32,158 nucleotides of DNA from CAZZEX01 sp964653285 (GTDB lineage Bacteria > Chloroflexota > Anaerolineae > B4-G1). How positions within the stretch are numbered: the first letter of the stretch is position 1; each line of letters begins with the position of its first letter. Below, piece after piece: positions 31,553-32,158 of this stretch. The stretch spans positions 1-32,158 of the forward strand of contig CAZZEX010000055.1 of the NCBI GenBank assembly GCA_964653285.1, given 5' to 3'. The notes under the pieces are model-generated. The model made no database searches. It worked only from the letters and a program-made list of their open reading frames with translations, and was not told the DNA's origin. Made by a program: the position numbers and the translations under genes.

Positions 31553-31777
31553 CAGGTCCCCCTTCCGTTCCCAACCACGGTCTCCATCCGATCAGCCAAT
31601 ACGACCAGAGTCATTATGCCTTGAAGCGGGACAGAGGGCAAGGTATAAGAACACCAATGCTCAGTCTGCGCAGTTCCCTCCAATTATGACTATGAGCCGC
31701 TTCCCCGCGCACAGCTGGCCCACGTCGAAGTACCACACCCGGCAAGACCGAGGCGGGGAGAGGGCGACTCGGCAGGG

Positions 31778-31873
31778 ATGATGGCCCATCGGATATCCGC
31801 TCGCGGGTCGGATGGCTCGCAGGACGTGCTGGACACGCTGGATCCGACGTTGCTTGCGGAGGTCGGGGCGTAG
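31778..31873 (+). pseudogene. Out-of-frame 5' part of the helix-turn-helix gene
   Basis: ATG 31778 reads to TAG 31871-31873 with a natural-looking end, VLDTLDPTLLAEVGA. In the next frame the sequence continues VDRYLAQTWAGRASRELEEL straight into the helix-turn-helix gene at 31930. A shift of one base near GGGGCG (31865-31870) would join both parts into one protein. Either a recent frameshift, a sequencing error or, less likely, -1 ribosomal frameshifting. 31553-31777 holds nothing else I can identify. Confidence 0.4.
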
Positions 31874-31929
31874 ACAGATACCTGGCCCAGACCTGGGCTG
31901 GAAGGGCATCGAGGGAGCTGGAGGAATTA

Positions 31930-32142
31930 GTGAGCGAACACGACGTTATGACGGCGGAGGAGGCAGCGACCTATCTGCGCATCGCGCGGGCGACCCTCTA
32001 CCGCCTGGCAGCAAAGGGTGAGATTCCTGCCGTCAAAGTCGGCCGGGTGTGGCGGTTCTCCCGGCAACTGCTGGACGAGTGGCTCGAGGCCCAGATGCAG
32101 GCGAAACAGGGGGACAGCTCGGTCTCACTTTCATTTGACTGA
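31930..32142 (+). CDS. Excisionase-family helix-turn-helix DNA-binding protein
   Basis: A 70-residue protein with a MerR-type helix-turn-helix of the excisionase group: MTAEEAATYLRIARATLYRL, AAKGEIPAVKVGRVWRFSR and LLDEWLEAQM in order. Such proteins serve as recombination directionality factors of integrated elements or as small transcription regulators. GTG 31930 is five bases after GGAGG; ATG 31948 is an alternative. Coding potential continues upstream in the same frame to about 31870, suggesting a once longer protein. The tRNA fragment nearby favours, but does not prove, a link to an integrated element. Confidence 0.75.
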   Translation: MSEHDVMTAEEAATYLRIARATLYRLAAKGEIPAVKVGRVWRFSRQLLDEWLEAQMQAKQGDSSVSLSFD

Positions 32143-32158
32143 ACGATCCCCTTTCGGT

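Noticed and set aside
31661..31909. 82-codon open frame on the - strand
   Set aside because: No family features, and it overlaps the better-supported upstream part of the helix-turn-helix gene.

Overview
The window is high-GC bacterial chromosome. The gene set (mreBCD-mrdA next to minCDE-rodA, a lone scpA, a DUF2723 membrane protein, CHAT and C25-like cysteine proteases) and the many short interspersed repeats suggest an Anaerolineae-like member of the Chloroflexota. This is inferred from gene content; no rRNA gene is present to confirm it.

Layout. 1-543 is the 3' end of a DUF512 protein gene. A MITE-like palindromic element (662-771) separates it from glmS (801-2645). Next come a 20-codon glmS-like relic, a GT4 glycosyltransferase and a VanZ-like gene, the last converging on scpA. 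From 5366 to 23389 all genes are on the + strand: the cell-shape set mreB-mreC-mreD-mrdA, a very large DUF2723 membrane protein ending at a strong terminator, a repeat-filled spacer, then minC-minD-minE-rodA, a DUF362 gene coupled to a sensor histidine kinase, and the tRNA synthetase genes glnS and gltX.

23570-30492 on the - strand is the most unusual part. It looks like a four-gene operon with its own extended -10 promoter: a CHAT protease fused to a STAND/NACHT-like NTPase and HEAT repeats; a second, gingipain-like (C25-type) cysteine protease; a 285-residue protein with a hydrophobic C-terminal region; and a 111-residue protein homologous to the C-terminal domain of the C25-like protease. 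It resembles NTPase-gated protease cascades of biological conflict (programmed death or anti-phage) systems, and I regard it as the best candidate for an undescribed system.

30610-32158 is an accessory-looking edge. It holds a tRNA-Met(CAT), a tRNA 3'-half fragment that begins at the anticodon loop (possible attachment site), a consensus promoter, an antitoxin gene with the stub of a PIN-type toxin, and an excisionase-type helix-turn-helix gene that appears frameshifted.

Two repeat classes run through the window and invade reading frames without breaking them: degenerate 7- or 8-bp tandem repeats (in the DUF512, glycosyltransferase and DUF2723 genes), and a 19-bp element CCTGAGCGNAGCCGAAGGG (in DUF2723, the CHAT gene and the 285-residue gene). 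Relatives of the latter form larger inverted repeats between genes.
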